Positions 24,676 through 32,302 of a stretch of DNA of 34,530 bases are shown here, in pieces. Each line of letters starts with the position of its first letter. Position 1 is the stretch's first letter. Under the pieces are notes generated by a model, which worked only from the letters and a program-made list of their open reading frames with translations, did no database searches and was not told the origin of the DNA. The position numbers were made by a program, and so were the translations under genes. Origin of the DNA: Dolichospermum sp. ST_sed8 (GTDB lineage: Bacteria; Cyanobacteriota; Cyanobacteriia; Cyanobacteriales; Nostocaceae); the NCBI GenBank assembly GCA_028658405.1, contig JAKOGY010000023.1, positions 1 to 34,530 of the forward strand. Reading direction: 5' to 3'.

Positions 24676-25278
24676 ATGCCGAAAATTGTTGATCATGAAC
24701 AATACCGCAAAGAACTACTCGGACAATGTTTTGATTTATTTGCTGCAAAAGGCTATGCGGCTATTACTATGCGGCAAATTGCTGGGGGTTTAAAGGTTTC
24801 AACGGGGACGCTGTATCATTACTTTCCCAACAAACAAGCTTTATTTGAGCAATTGGTAGAAGAAATTTCTCGGCAGGATATTATTGCAGCTTTAACAGAG
24901 TTTGCAGGCAAAAATAACTTATCAGAATTGATGACAGCCTTGGGAGAATACCTGGTTAAAAATGAGGATTACTTAATTAAGTGGACTTATGTTTGGGTGG
25001 ATTTTTGTCAACATCAAGACTCAAAAATAATGTTGAGTAATAGCACTGTTTTTAAACGAGCTAATCAACGATGTCAGCAAGTAGCCTGTGATTTATTAGG
25101 TGTTCCAGATGTGGTGTTAGCATCTTTTGTTTTGAGTTTTGTGAATGGTGTCGTTCTCGAAAAATTATGGGGAAATGAAAACATTGATTTTCCTCAACAA
25201 TGCCAACTTTTAGGCGAGATGGTGACAATATATATAAACCAAAAACTCCGGTTAAAATCAATAATTAACCATCAATAA
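24676..25278 (+). CDS. TetR-family transcriptional regulator
   Basis: A 200-residue repressor. The N-terminal helix-turn-helix (about 12-50) reads FDLFAAKGYAAITMRQIAGG and LKVSTGTLYHYFPNKQALF, typical of TetR. The C-terminal ligand-binding domain is all-helical. GAGG lies about nine bases before the ATG. It is the first gene of the unit, 37 bp before the DevB-like gene, and most likely autoregulates and controls the exporter in response to an unknown ligand. Confidence 0.92.
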   Translation: MPKIVDHEQYRKELLGQCFDLFAAKGYAAITMRQIAGGLKVSTGTLYHYFPNKQALFEQLVEEISRQDIIAALTEFAGKNNLSELMTALGEYLVKNEDYLIKWTYVWVDFCQHQDSKIMLSNSTVFKRANQRCQQVACDLLGVPDVVLASFVLSFVNGVVLEKLWGNENIDFPQQCQLLGEMVTIYINQKLRLKSIINHQ

Positions 25279-25315
25279 ATGCAGATAAATTTATTTTATT
25301 ATTTGAGGAATTCAG

Positions 25316-26605
25316 ATGAGTTATAAACTGTTGTTTAAATCTCCAAGTCCAGGTTTAATTGGTGTAATGCTTGCAGCTAGTGCAATTCCCATAGGAATTG
25401 CTATTTATGGAGTTTCTAATTTTGGTCAAATGGGTAAAACTTCTGTAACTGAATCAAAACCTATTGTCCCTATTGGGCAAATAGTTACTGCTTTAGGAAG
25501 ACTAGAACCAGTCACAGAAGTAATTAAGTTATCTGCACCTTTAGCATTAGATGGCGATCGCATTGTTGAAATACTAGTTAAAGAAGGTGATAATGTTAGA
25601 ATTGGACAAGTAATTGCTATTTTACAATCCCGTGATCTATTAAAAAAATCTGTGATTCAATCCCAGCAACAAGTGAAAGTTGCTAAAGCTAAACTCGCAC
25701 AAATTAAAGCTGGGGCTAAATCAGGAGAAATTCAAGAACAGTCCGCAATTGTGGAGAGAATTAAGGCACAATATGCAGGAGATAAACAATCCCAACAGGA
25801 AAATATTGCCCGCATATCAGCCCAATGGGAAGGTGATAGAATTGCTCAAACAGCAACTATTAATAAATTAACAGCAGAACTTAAAAATGCCGAATCAGAA
25901 TATCAACGCTATCAACAGTTATTTTCTGAAGGAGCAATTTCTAATTCTGTAATTGATAGTAAACGTTTAAATGTAGAAACTGCTAAACAGACATTAAGTG
26001 AATCTCAAGCTATTCTTAACCGCATTAATACTACAGCTAATAAACAATTAGCAGAAGCTAAAGTTGCCCTCAATCGCATTAATAATACTAGTAATAAACA
26101 AATTAGTGAATCTCAAGGTAAACTTAATAGTATTGCTGAAGTTCGTCCTGTAGATGTGCAGTTAGCACAAACAGAAATTGAAAGTGCGATCGCTAATCTA
26201 AACAGGGTAAAAACTGAACTAGAAGCAGCTTATATTCGCGCTCCCATAAACGGACAAATTCTCAAAATTCATACCCATGTTGGTGAAAAAACTGATGATA
26301 AAGGCATTGCTGACTTTGCCCAAACTAGTAAAATGATGGCAGTAGCAGAAGTTTATCAAACCGATCTTAGCAAAATCAAATTAGGACAAAAAGCCACAAT
26401 TACCAGTCAAGGATTTACTGGAGAATTACAAGGTACAGTCCAGCAAATTGGTTTACAAGTCAAACGCCAAAATGTTTTTGGTGATCAACCAGGAGAAAAT
26501 TTAGACAGTCGCATTGTCGAAGTAAAAATTCACCTCAATCCTGAAGATAGTAAAAGAGTTTCTGGCTTAACTAATTTGCAAGTGCAAACAACAATTAAAT
26601 TGTAA
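25316..26605 (+). CDS. devB: DevB-like membrane fusion protein
   Basis: A 429-residue periplasmic adaptor of the DevBCA type. It has one N-terminal transmembrane helix (GLIGVMLAASAIPIGIAIYG), a lipoyl half (VKEGDNVRIGQVIAILQSRD), a long coiled coil with tandem-like LNRINTTANKQ / LNRINNTSNKQ / LNSIAEVRP units, and the second lipoyl half (YIRAPINGQILKIHTHVGEK). GAGGAA precedes the ATG by five bases. DevBCA works with TolC (HgdD) to export heterocyst glycolipids or other lipids. Several paralogues exist per genome, and the TetR linkage suggests this one need not be the heterocyst system. Symbols name the family, not a proven role. Confidence 0.88.
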   Translation: MSYKLLFKSPSPGLIGVMLAASAIPIGIAIYGVSNFGQMGKTSVTESKPIVPIGQIVTALGRLEPVTEVIKLSAPLALDGDRIVEILVKEGDNVRIGQVIAILQSRDLLKKSVIQSQQQVKVAKAKLAQIKAGAKSGEIQEQSAIVERIKAQYAGDKQSQQENIARISAQWEGDRIAQTATINKLTAELKNAESEYQRYQQLFSEGAISNSVIDSKRLNVETAKQTLSESQAILNRINTTANKQLAEAKVALNRINNTSNKQISESQGKLNSIAEVRPVDVQLAQTEIESAIANLNRVKTELEAAYIRAPINGQILKIHTHVGEKTDDKGIADFAQTSKMMAVAEVYQTDLSKIKLGQKATITSQGFTGELQGTVQQIGLQVKRQNVFGDQPGENLDSRIVEVKIHLNPEDSKRVSGLTNLQVQTTIKL

Positions 26606-26640
26606 TTTATTTTCAGTCAAGGTGCAACAAAAGAAAACTC

Positions 26641-27822
26641 ATGATTAATAAAATGTTTCGGAAAACGCCCCTAGCTTGGCGACAATTGATGAAGGAAAAA
26701 ACGCGGCTAGTGGTTGCAGTTGCCGGAATTACCTTTGCGGATATGCTGATATTTATTCAAATGGGTTTTGAAAGTGCCTTATTTGATGCTGCTGTCCAAC
26801 CTCATCGAAATCTACAAGCAGATTTAGTATTAATTAATCCTCAATTTCAAACTCTAATTTCAGTTAAAAGCTTTTCTAGAGAAAGACTTTATCAAGCATT
26901 AAGTTATAACGGCGTAAAATCAATTAGTTCTATTTACATTGGTACGGGACAATGGCGTAATCCTGAAACGAAACTTGATCGAGCTATTTTAGTTTGGGGT
27001 GTAGATCCAACTGCACCTGGTTTAAAATTGCCTGAATTGCAAGCAAATAAAGATTATCTTAAACAATTGAATCAAGTTCTCTTTGATGAGGCTGGTCGTC
27101 CAGAATATGGAGAAATTGGCAGTATTTTTCGAGCAACTGGAAAGTTTAACGCTGAATTAAGCGGCAAAAATGTCAGTGTCAAGGGCTTATTTAAAAATGG
27201 TGCTTCCTTTGCTGCTGATGGGAATGTTATGGTTAGTGATTCTACTTTTTTGCAATTATTTCCTACTCATAAGGCAGATCAAGTTGAAATTGGGTTAATT
27301 ACACTTCAACCCGGTGCTAATATTGAACAAGTCAAAGCACAATTGAAAAAAGGATTAAATCCAGATCCCCAAAATACCTTTGTTGAAGTGGGTACTCCTG
27401 AAGAATTTGCCCAAAAAGAAAGAATTTATTGGGTTACTGGTACAGGTATTGGTTTTATTTTTGGTTTGGGTGTCATAGTCGGTTTTATTGTGGGTATTGT
27501 TATTGTTTATCAAGTTCTTTATGCCGATGTTTCTGATCACTTACCAGAATATGCAACTCTCAAGGCAATGGGTTATACAGATAATTATCTATTAGGAGTT
27601 TTATTACAAGAAGCATTATTATTAGCTGCTTTGGGTTATTTACCTGCATTTTTTCTATCTTTTGGACTATATCAATTAACTTTTGCCGCAACTCTCTTAC
27701 CAATTTACATGAAGGTAGATCGGGCAATTAATGTTTTTATCTTAACTGTAATTATGTGTACTATTTCTGGAGCAATTGCTATGCAAAAACTCCGTTCTGC
27801 TGATCCTGCGGATATTTTTTAA
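26641..27822 (+). CDS. devC: DevC-like ABC permease
   Basis: A 393-residue permease of the FtsX/MacB-like type: one N-terminal membrane helix (about 20-42), a large periplasmic domain (about 45-250), and three C-terminal helices (about 265-385) with YATLKAMGYTDNYLLGV before the last pair. The N-terminus TPLAWRQLMKEKTRLVVAVA is characteristic of DevC. It follows devB by 35 bp. The spacer to devA (324 bp) has been enlarged by a MITE inside a palindromic repeat. Confidence 0.93.
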   Translation: MINKMFRKTPLAWRQLMKEKTRLVVAVAGITFADMLIFIQMGFESALFDAAVQPHRNLQADLVLINPQFQTLISVKSFSRERLYQALSYNGVKSISSIYIGTGQWRNPETKLDRAILVWGVDPTAPGLKLPELQANKDYLKQLNQVLFDEAGRPEYGEIGSIFRATGKFNAELSGKNVSVKGLFKNGASFAADGNVMVSDSTFLQLFPTHKADQVEIGLITLQPGANIEQVKAQLKKGLNPDPQNTFVEVGTPEEFAQKERIYWVTGTGIGFIFGLGVIVGFIVGIVIVYQVLYADVSDHLPEYATLKAMGYTDNYLLGVLLQEALLLAALGYLPAFFLSFGLYQLTFAATLLPIYMKVDRAINVFILTVIMCTISGAIAMQKLRSADPADIF

Positions 27823-27850
27823 GATTACTAATATTTGATTTTTTAAATAT

Positions 27851-28095
27851 ACGTAGGGTGGGCATTGCCCACATTAGAGGATGTTTGATAGCTTGCGTGG
27901 CTTTAGCGATAAAGTTCTCTTGTCAGTATCAAAAGTTTTAGATCCCTCTAAATCTCCCTTAAAAAGGGAGACTTTGATGACCGTTCCCCCTTTTTTAACG
28001 GGGGTTAGGGGGGATCTAAAAGTGCCTAAAGTCACAGCGAAACACTTTTTAAACAACCTCTTAGGTTGATTTTGGTGGGCAATGCCCACCCTACG
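27851..28095. repeat. GTAGGGTGGGCATTGCCCAC palindrome split by a MITE
   Basis: The left arm is ACGTAGGGTGGGCATTGCCC (from 27851) and the right arm GGTGGGCAATGCCCACCCTA (from 28074). Removing the MITE and one TTA restores a compact palindrome of the kind seen at 22201-22299. Confidence 0.8.
27877..28060. mobile_element. MITE-like element, copy 2
   Basis: A 184-bp relative of 4805-5011. It begins GAGGATGTTTGATAGC and ends AAACAACCTC, flanked by TTA on both sides (27874-27876 and 28061-28063). It lacks about 23 bp of the right inverted repeat present in copy 1 (ATGGCTATGCCACGCTTCGC and onward), so it may be unable to move further. Confidence 0.8.
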
Positions 28096-28146
28096 ACAGA
28101 AATTCAATATTATTATTTTCGCACTAAAATTCAAAGGTAAGGAACT

Positions 28147-28896
28147 ATGTCACTAGATTTTTCCAGCATTGCTAACCCAGTTAGTTCTACTTCAGAAACG
28201 GTTATTTCTGTTGCTAATCTTAATCATTGTTTTGGTAAAGGTGCGTTGCAAAAACAAGTATTATTCGACATTAATTTAGAGATTAAGGCGGGGGAAATTG
28301 TCATTATGACTGGTCCTTCTGGTTCGGGCAAAACTACCCTACTATCATTAATGGGGGGTTTACGTTCTGCCCAAAATGGCAGTTTGCAAATATTAGGAAA
28401 GGAAATGTCTAGCGCAAGTAAAAGACAATTAACTAAATTACGTTGCCAAATTGGTTATATTTTTCAAGCACATAATTTGATGAGTTTTTTAACAGCTAAA
28501 GAAAATGTCAGAATGTCTTTGGAGTTGCATGAAAATTACCTCCAAGGTGATATTAATGGCAAAGCTACAGCGATGTTAGAACACGTTGGTTTAGGAAAAC
28601 ATATTAATGACTATCCAGAGAATTTATCCGGTGGACAAAAACAACGGGTAGCTATAGCTCGCGCTTTAGTTAGTCATCCAAAAATAGTATTAGCAGATGA
28701 ACCTACAGCTTCATTAGATAAACAATCTGGACGTGATGTGGTGGAATTAATGCAAATGTTAGCAAAAGAACAAAACTGTACTATCTTATTAGTCACCCAT
28801 GATAACCGCATTCTGGATATAGCTGATCGGATTATTTACATGGAAGATGGACAATTGAAAAATGATGGTGTAGATATGGAAGTCAAAGTAAATTGA
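28147..28896 (+). CDS. devA: DevA-like ABC ATPase
   Basis: A 249-residue ATPase that would power the DevBC exporter. Walker A is GPSGSGKTTLL, the signature is LSGGQKQRVAIARALV, Walker B is IVLADEPTASLD, and the switch His is in LLVTHDNR. AAGGA lies just before the ATG. It is third in the tetR-devB-devC-devA unit. The repeat-filled spacer upstream may add a promoter or a partial stop to transcription. Confidence 0.93.
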   Translation: MSLDFSSIANPVSSTSETVISVANLNHCFGKGALQKQVLFDINLEIKAGEIVIMTGPSGSGKTTLLSLMGGLRSAQNGSLQILGKEMSSASKRQLTKLRCQIGYIFQAHNLMSFLTAKENVRMSLELHENYLQGDINGKATAMLEHVGLGKHINDYPENLSGGQKQRVAIARALVSHPKIVLADEPTASLDKQSGRDVVELMQMLAKEQNCTILLVTHDNRILDIADRIIYMEDGQLKNDGVDMEVKVN

Positions 28897-28903
28897 CACT
28901 TAT

Positions 28904-29341
28904 TTATTTAAAGATAATTTCCTCCCGAATCTCTAAATTGAGAGTGTGTTGAATTTTCAAAAGTTTTGTCAAACTAGCACTAGCATATCCATTTGCTTCA
29001 TCACGTTGCACCTGTTGAGGTTTAACTCCTAAAAGTTTGGCAAAACTCTCTTGAGTGTGTCCACGAATAATCCGCGCTTTGATGAGTGCTTCTGGTAATT
29101 TTTCTAAACTATCATATTCCAATCGCTCAATTTGACTTTGATTGTTTTTGAGATTTTCATACTCTTCTATCTCTTCAGTAAACTCCTCAATTTGGCTTTG
29201 TAGTGAAGCAATACGAGCCTCATGGCGTAGCTTTTGTTTTTCATCTTCTGGAACTGGTTTACTAGCATATTGAGTCATTGCTAACTCAAATTTCTTCATC
29301 TGTGCTTTAGTAATATTGTACTGCCATTCATTGAAAATCAT
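28904..29341 (-). CDS. XRE-family regulator with coiled-coil N-terminus
   Basis: A 145-residue protein: a helical, charged N-terminal part (about 1-80, KLRHEARIASLQSQIEEFTE) likely for dimerisation, then a Cro/C1 helix-turn-helix (LIKARIIRGHTQESFAKLLG, VKPQQVQRDEANGYASASL). It resembles antitoxin-type XRE proteins of cyanobacteria. The ATG at 29341 has AGG about ten bases upstream; the TTG at 29389 would add 16 residues that run into the inverted repeat and is unlikely. It lies 149 bp downstream of the DUF6932 gene on the same strand, a likely functional pair, and is convergent with devA. Confidence 0.82.
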   Translation of the reverse strand: MIFNEWQYNITKAQMKKFELAMTQYASKPVPEDEKQKLRHEARIASLQSQIEEFTEEIEEYENLKNNQSQIERLEYDSLEKLPEALIKARIIRGHTQESFAKLLGVKPQQVQRDEANGYASASLTKLLKIQHTLNLEIREEIIFK

Positions 29342-29372
29342 AATCTTTAACCTATAACTTATTTGGTGAATT

Positions 29373-29413
29373 TTGGCATTATCTAACAATTAAAATTCAT
29401 TAGATAATGCCAA
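29373..29413 (-). promoter_or_regulatory. Perfect 14-bp inverted repeat upstream of the XRE gene
   Basis: TTGGCATTATCTAA-[13 nt]-TTAGATAATGCCAA, located 32 bp before the XRE start codon and between it and the DUF6932 gene. It is a good candidate operator for the XRE dimer or a transcript hairpin that limits read-through. Confidence 0.55.
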
Positions 29414-29490
29414 TTTATTTCCCTGTTTTACATTGCTGATTTTGAATTTTTAATAATCAAGATCAGCAAAAAGTATTTTGCATTCTACCT

Positions 29491-29931
29491 TTATAGATCA
29501 AGTGCTACTATACCTTTGATATTACCATTACGGTCTTGCTGGAAAAATTCTAAACAAGTAGTAAATGGATCTTCAATATTTATGTTAGCAATTAAAAACT
29601 CGCCACCATATTTATTTTTTTGTGCCGACCTTCTGCTACTAGGATGTAAAACAGGGTCGAGTTCTTTCAAGAGTTTAAAGTCTACGTTATCGTCTTCCCA
29701 ACAAATATCAAAATCTTCAGGAAGTCTTTTAGTAGTTACAAAACTTCCACCAATATAAATTCTCTGACAACCGCATTGCTTTAATATCTCACACCCTTGT
29801 TTGAGTCCAGATAAAAGATTTTGTCGGCGTTTATTGTAAGCTAGATACTCTTCAATTTCCTCCCAAGTAGCCAAATGAATACCTGGTAATAAATTGCCAT
29901 TTTGGTCGAATATAAAAATCATAGAAATCAT
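29491..29931 (-). CDS. DUF6932 nucleotidyltransferase-like protein
   Basis: A 146-residue protein of the DUF6932 type. After NLLPGIHLATWEEIEEYL comes a minimal nucleotidyltransferase-like signature: IYIGGSFVTTKRLPEDFDIC (Gly-Ser then Asp-x-Asp), with a further acidic stretch after it. This resembles MNT/AbiEii-like enzymes, whose relatives act as toxins in abortive infection or toxin-antitoxin pairs by adding nucleotides to RNA or protein. The second ATG (29922) is an alternative start. It is followed by the XRE regulator on the same strand. The enzymatic role is inferred from the motif. Confidence 0.7.
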   Translation of the reverse strand: MISMIFIFDQNGNLLPGIHLATWEEIEEYLAYNKRRQNLLSGLKQGCEILKQCGCQRIYIGGSFVTTKRLPEDFDICWEDDNVDFKLLKELDPVLHPSSRRSAQKNKYGGEFLIANINIEDPFTTCLEFFQQDRNGNIKGIVALDL

Positions 29932-30390
29932 ATATTATATTGGGTATTGTTTTTATCATGCGTTCACCTCATGTCCTTTGTGTACAATTAACCAATTAGA
30001 CTTAAATATAAATTAGACCTTAGATTGTGATTTACAAGGCTTTAGTGCTTGTTAATAAATGAGCCTATCGGTGTTAATAGAAAAATTTCGTTGTATTCAA
30101 CCACAAAATCCTTCTATGATTAATAATAGCACAACAATTTTGTTGTGTCTACATCTCATCTTCAAAAGAGCAGACTTGAGCGAATGAGATATTTCAGTCA
30201 AAGCTAATTGCGATACCTGTAACAAACAGAACTATCAATCACATAAATCCAATTAATCATATAAATCACAGTCCAGACCGCAATATAGTACAATTGTTCT
30301 ATACAGACAAAACATAATGCTCGTTCTAGTCAGGTGTAATATAGAAAAACAATGATCCGTGTGATGATTGCCCTAACTAATTATGCTTGA
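29932..30390. other. Divergent AT-rich intergenic region
   Basis: It separates the minus-strand DUF6932 gene and the plus-strand ssb. Only short direct motifs (ACAACAATTTTGTTGTG near 30130) are seen. No ORF or RNA gene recognised. It must contain the ssb promoter, but no consensus pair is convincing. Confidence 0.4.
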
Positions 30391-30424
30391 CTTTTCTCGT
30401 GAGGTGAAATTCACCGCGAGAAAA
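30391..30424 (+). promoter_or_regulatory. Two-tier hairpin in the ssb leader
   Basis: TTTTCTCG (30392-30399) pairs with CGAGAAAA (30417-30424). Inside, GGTGAA (30403-30408) pairs with TTCACC (30410-30415) around a single A. It ends 24 bp before the ssb start codon and about 13 bp before its AGGAGA, close enough to affect translation. Confidence 0.6.
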
Positions 30425-30448
30425 AGTATTAAAAATCAGGAGAAATTG

Positions 30449-30970
30449 ATGAACAGTTGTATTTTGATGGCAGAAATTTACGATAATCCCCAACTGCGAC
30501 ATACCCCAGACGGGTTAGAAATTACAGAAATGATAGTTCATGTAGCCGGAGCAAAACCAGATGATCCTTCCCATCCGTTAAAAGTGGTAGGCTGGGGAAA
30601 TTTAGCCAAAGAGATTCACCAAAGTTATCATCAGGGCGATCGCGTTATTATTGAAGGGCGCTTAGGCATGAATACAATTGATCGCCCCGAAGGATTTAAG
30701 GAAAAACGCGCAGAATTAACAGTCCAAAGGATTCACGCCATCGGACAAGGTACTTATACAAGTTCACCACCAGCAGCCACGAGAACCACACCAGTCAATG
30801 AAACCCCTGTAGCGCCACCAACCTACAGCCAGACTAATTATGAATCAAACTATCCCACATCAGCCCCACAGGTAACAGCCCCGCAACCAACATATCAACC
30901 TGCACCTGTTCAGTCTCCATCCCCTGTAGGAGTTACGCCAGAACCCGATCCAGATGACATCCCGTTTTAG
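30449..30970 (+). CDS. ssb: Single-stranded DNA-binding protein
   Basis: A 173-residue SSB with an N-terminal OB fold (about 1-105: NSCILMAEIYDNPQLRHTPD, KVVGWGNLAKEIHQ, GDRVIIEGRLGMNTIDRPEG), a low-complexity Pro/Thr/Gln linker (about 106-160), and the acidic tip DPDDIPF that recruits partner proteins in replication and repair. The ATG at 30449 has AGGAGA six bases upstream; the longer frame from 30383 would translate the leader hairpin and is rejected. The OB fold has the short cyanobacterial form. Confidence 0.92.
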   Translation: MNSCILMAEIYDNPQLRHTPDGLEITEMIVHVAGAKPDDPSHPLKVVGWGNLAKEIHQSYHQGDRVIIEGRLGMNTIDRPEGFKEKRAELTVQRIHAIGQGTYTSSPPAATRTTPVNETPVAPPTYSQTNYESNYPTSAPQVTAPQPTYQPAPVQSPSPVGVTPEPDPDDIPF

Positions 30971-30980
30971 GAATAACCTT

Positions 30981-31010
30981 TGTAGAGACGTTCCATGGAA
31001 CGTCTCTACA
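30981..31010. terminator. Perfect 30-bp palindrome between convergent genes
   Basis: TGTAGAGACGTTCCA followed exactly by its reverse complement. It sits 10 bp after ssb and 25 bp after the stop of the convergent dehydrogenase gene. It lacks a T-tract, so bidirectional termination is inferred; it is also a known style of dispersed repeat. Confidence 0.5.
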
Positions 31011-31035
31011 TCCTTTGCCGGAGATATCTATTACC

Positions 31036-31914
31036 TTAACCTCCACTGACTTCACCCCATTCCCGAATCGCTGGAAATACGGATGAATAGTCATCTTCTG
31101 GATAGGACATTTTCATGGTTGCGTGTAAGATTTGTCTCACACCCTCAATACTGTTGAGATTCAAACCCAAGGATTTCGCTTCCGAGATAAATAAATCTAT
31201 TTCTTTGATCAGTTGTTTTGTCGGTAAGTTGGCGTTAGTATAATTCCCATCTAACATCCGCCGCAAATTTTGATCAAAAGTGGGAGCATACAGTTTACTT
31301 TGACGCAAAACTTGCATAAACAAATCCACATCAATGCCTTGCAACTGGATAAAAGCCAGACTTAAAGCAAAGCTAGTTGTGAGCGAAGCAATCAGTTGAT
31401 TGAGTGCTAGGGTGAGGTTTGAGGCAGAACCCACAGATCCAATATATACAGGATCTTTGCCAAAGTTTTGCAATAACTTTAAGTGACGTTGATACTGTTC
31501 CTCCTCTCCACCTACCATGACAATTAAATTGCCAGTTTGAGCTTCGGGAATACTACCGAGGACAGGAGCTTCTATATATTCACCACCAGCCGCAACTACT
31601 GTATCTCTGATTTCTTGGCTTTCTAAGGGATTAATTGTCCCCATTTGAATAATGCTGCGTCCTGATAAAGTATGGGAAGAAGTATCTGTCAGCAACACAT
31701 GATAAATCGCTGCGGCGTTAGAAAGCATTAGCACTATACAATCAGCAGAGCGAATTGCTTCCCTGGGTTTGGTCACAATTTGCGCTCCTGCTGCCCGTAG
31801 CGGTTCTAATTTTTCTGGGGTGCGATTATAGGCAATTAGCTCTATATCGGCAGCTAATAACCTTTGAGCCATCGGTAGTCCCATCAATCCAGTTCCCAGA
31901 AATGCCACCTTCAT
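31036..31914 (-). CDS. Beta-hydroxyacid dehydrogenase-like protein, catalytic Lys replaced
   Basis: A 292-residue member of the 3-hydroxyisobutyrate dehydrogenase/GLYR1 superfamily. The N-terminal Rossmann domain has GTGLMGLPMAQRL (7-19), followed by the NADP-type AYNRTPEKL. The substrate loop reads MGTINPLESQE (91-101) and APVLGSIPEAQTGNL (116-130). The helix normally carrying the catalytic lysine reads VGSASNLTLALN (161-172), with Thr168 in the lysine position. Imine reductases and some other members also lack this lysine, so the protein may catalyse a different reduction or be a degraded paralogue. It is convergent with ssb and preceded by STRRs. Confidence 0.85.
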   Translation of the reverse strand: MKVAFLGTGLMGLPMAQRLLAADIELIAYNRTPEKLEPLRAAGAQIVTKPREAIRSADCIVLMLSNAAAIYHVLLTDTSSHTLSGRSIIQMGTINPLESQEIRDTVVAAGGEYIEAPVLGSIPEAQTGNLIVMVGGEEEQYQRHLKLLQNFGKDPVYIGSVGSASNLTLALNQLIASLTTSFALSLAFIQLQGIDVDLFMQVLRQSKLYAPTFDQNLRRMLDGNYTNANLPTKQLIKEIDLFISEAKSLGLNLNSIEGVRQILHATMKMSYPEDDYSSVFPAIREWGEVSGG

Positions 31915-31929
31915 TTTTTTACGTTCCTT

Positions 31930-32014
31930 TGTCAGTGGTCAGTTGTTAGTTGTTAGTTGTTAGTTGTTAGTTGTCAGTTGTCAGTTGTCAGTTGTCAGTT
32001 GTCAGTTGTTAGTG
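31930..32014. repeat. Heptanucleotide tandem repeats (STRR)
   Basis: Twelve or so units of TTAGTTG and TCAGTTG in a row, directly upstream of the minus-strand dehydrogenase gene. Confidence 0.85.
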
Positions 32015-32095
32015 GTAATTGGAAACGCTGTGAAGAGTTCCCTATTACCAATTACTGATTATCAATTACCGATTACCCAGTAATGTATATAGTCT

Positions 32096-32191
32096 TCAGC
32101 CTCCAGCGGCAAAAGTTACCATAATAATTACGGAAAGTAAGAGTCCGGGGGACAGTAGAGTTACTAGCACTAACAGATCATGAGCAGTCAT
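32096..32191 (-). CDS. 31-residue single-helix membrane ORF
   Basis: MTAHDLLVLVTLLSPGLLLS then VIIMVTFAAGG: one hydrophobic helix with a short polar N-terminus. ATG start; AGAG about eight bases upstream. It is the size of small photosynthetic or respiratory complex subunits but matches none that I know (PetL/M/N, PsaM, PsbX, Psb30 compared from memory). It lies in a gene-free gap between two minus-strand genes. Confidence 0.45.
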   Translation of the reverse strand: MTAHDLLVLVTLLSPGLLLSVIIMVTFAAGG

Positions 32192-32302
32192 AATTATTTC
32201 TCTTGGGTAGATTTTTGACTTGAATGTCATCTGTTGTTATGCTAGTGCAATCGAGGCGGATACAGGATTGTTAAAGAGATTTTTAACCTTTCCCCTTGAT
32301 CT

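Noticed and set aside
29934-29939. TATAAT just before the DUF6932 start, suggesting a leaderless transcript
   Set aside because: No -35 element at the right distance, and TATAAT occurs by chance in such AT-rich sequence.
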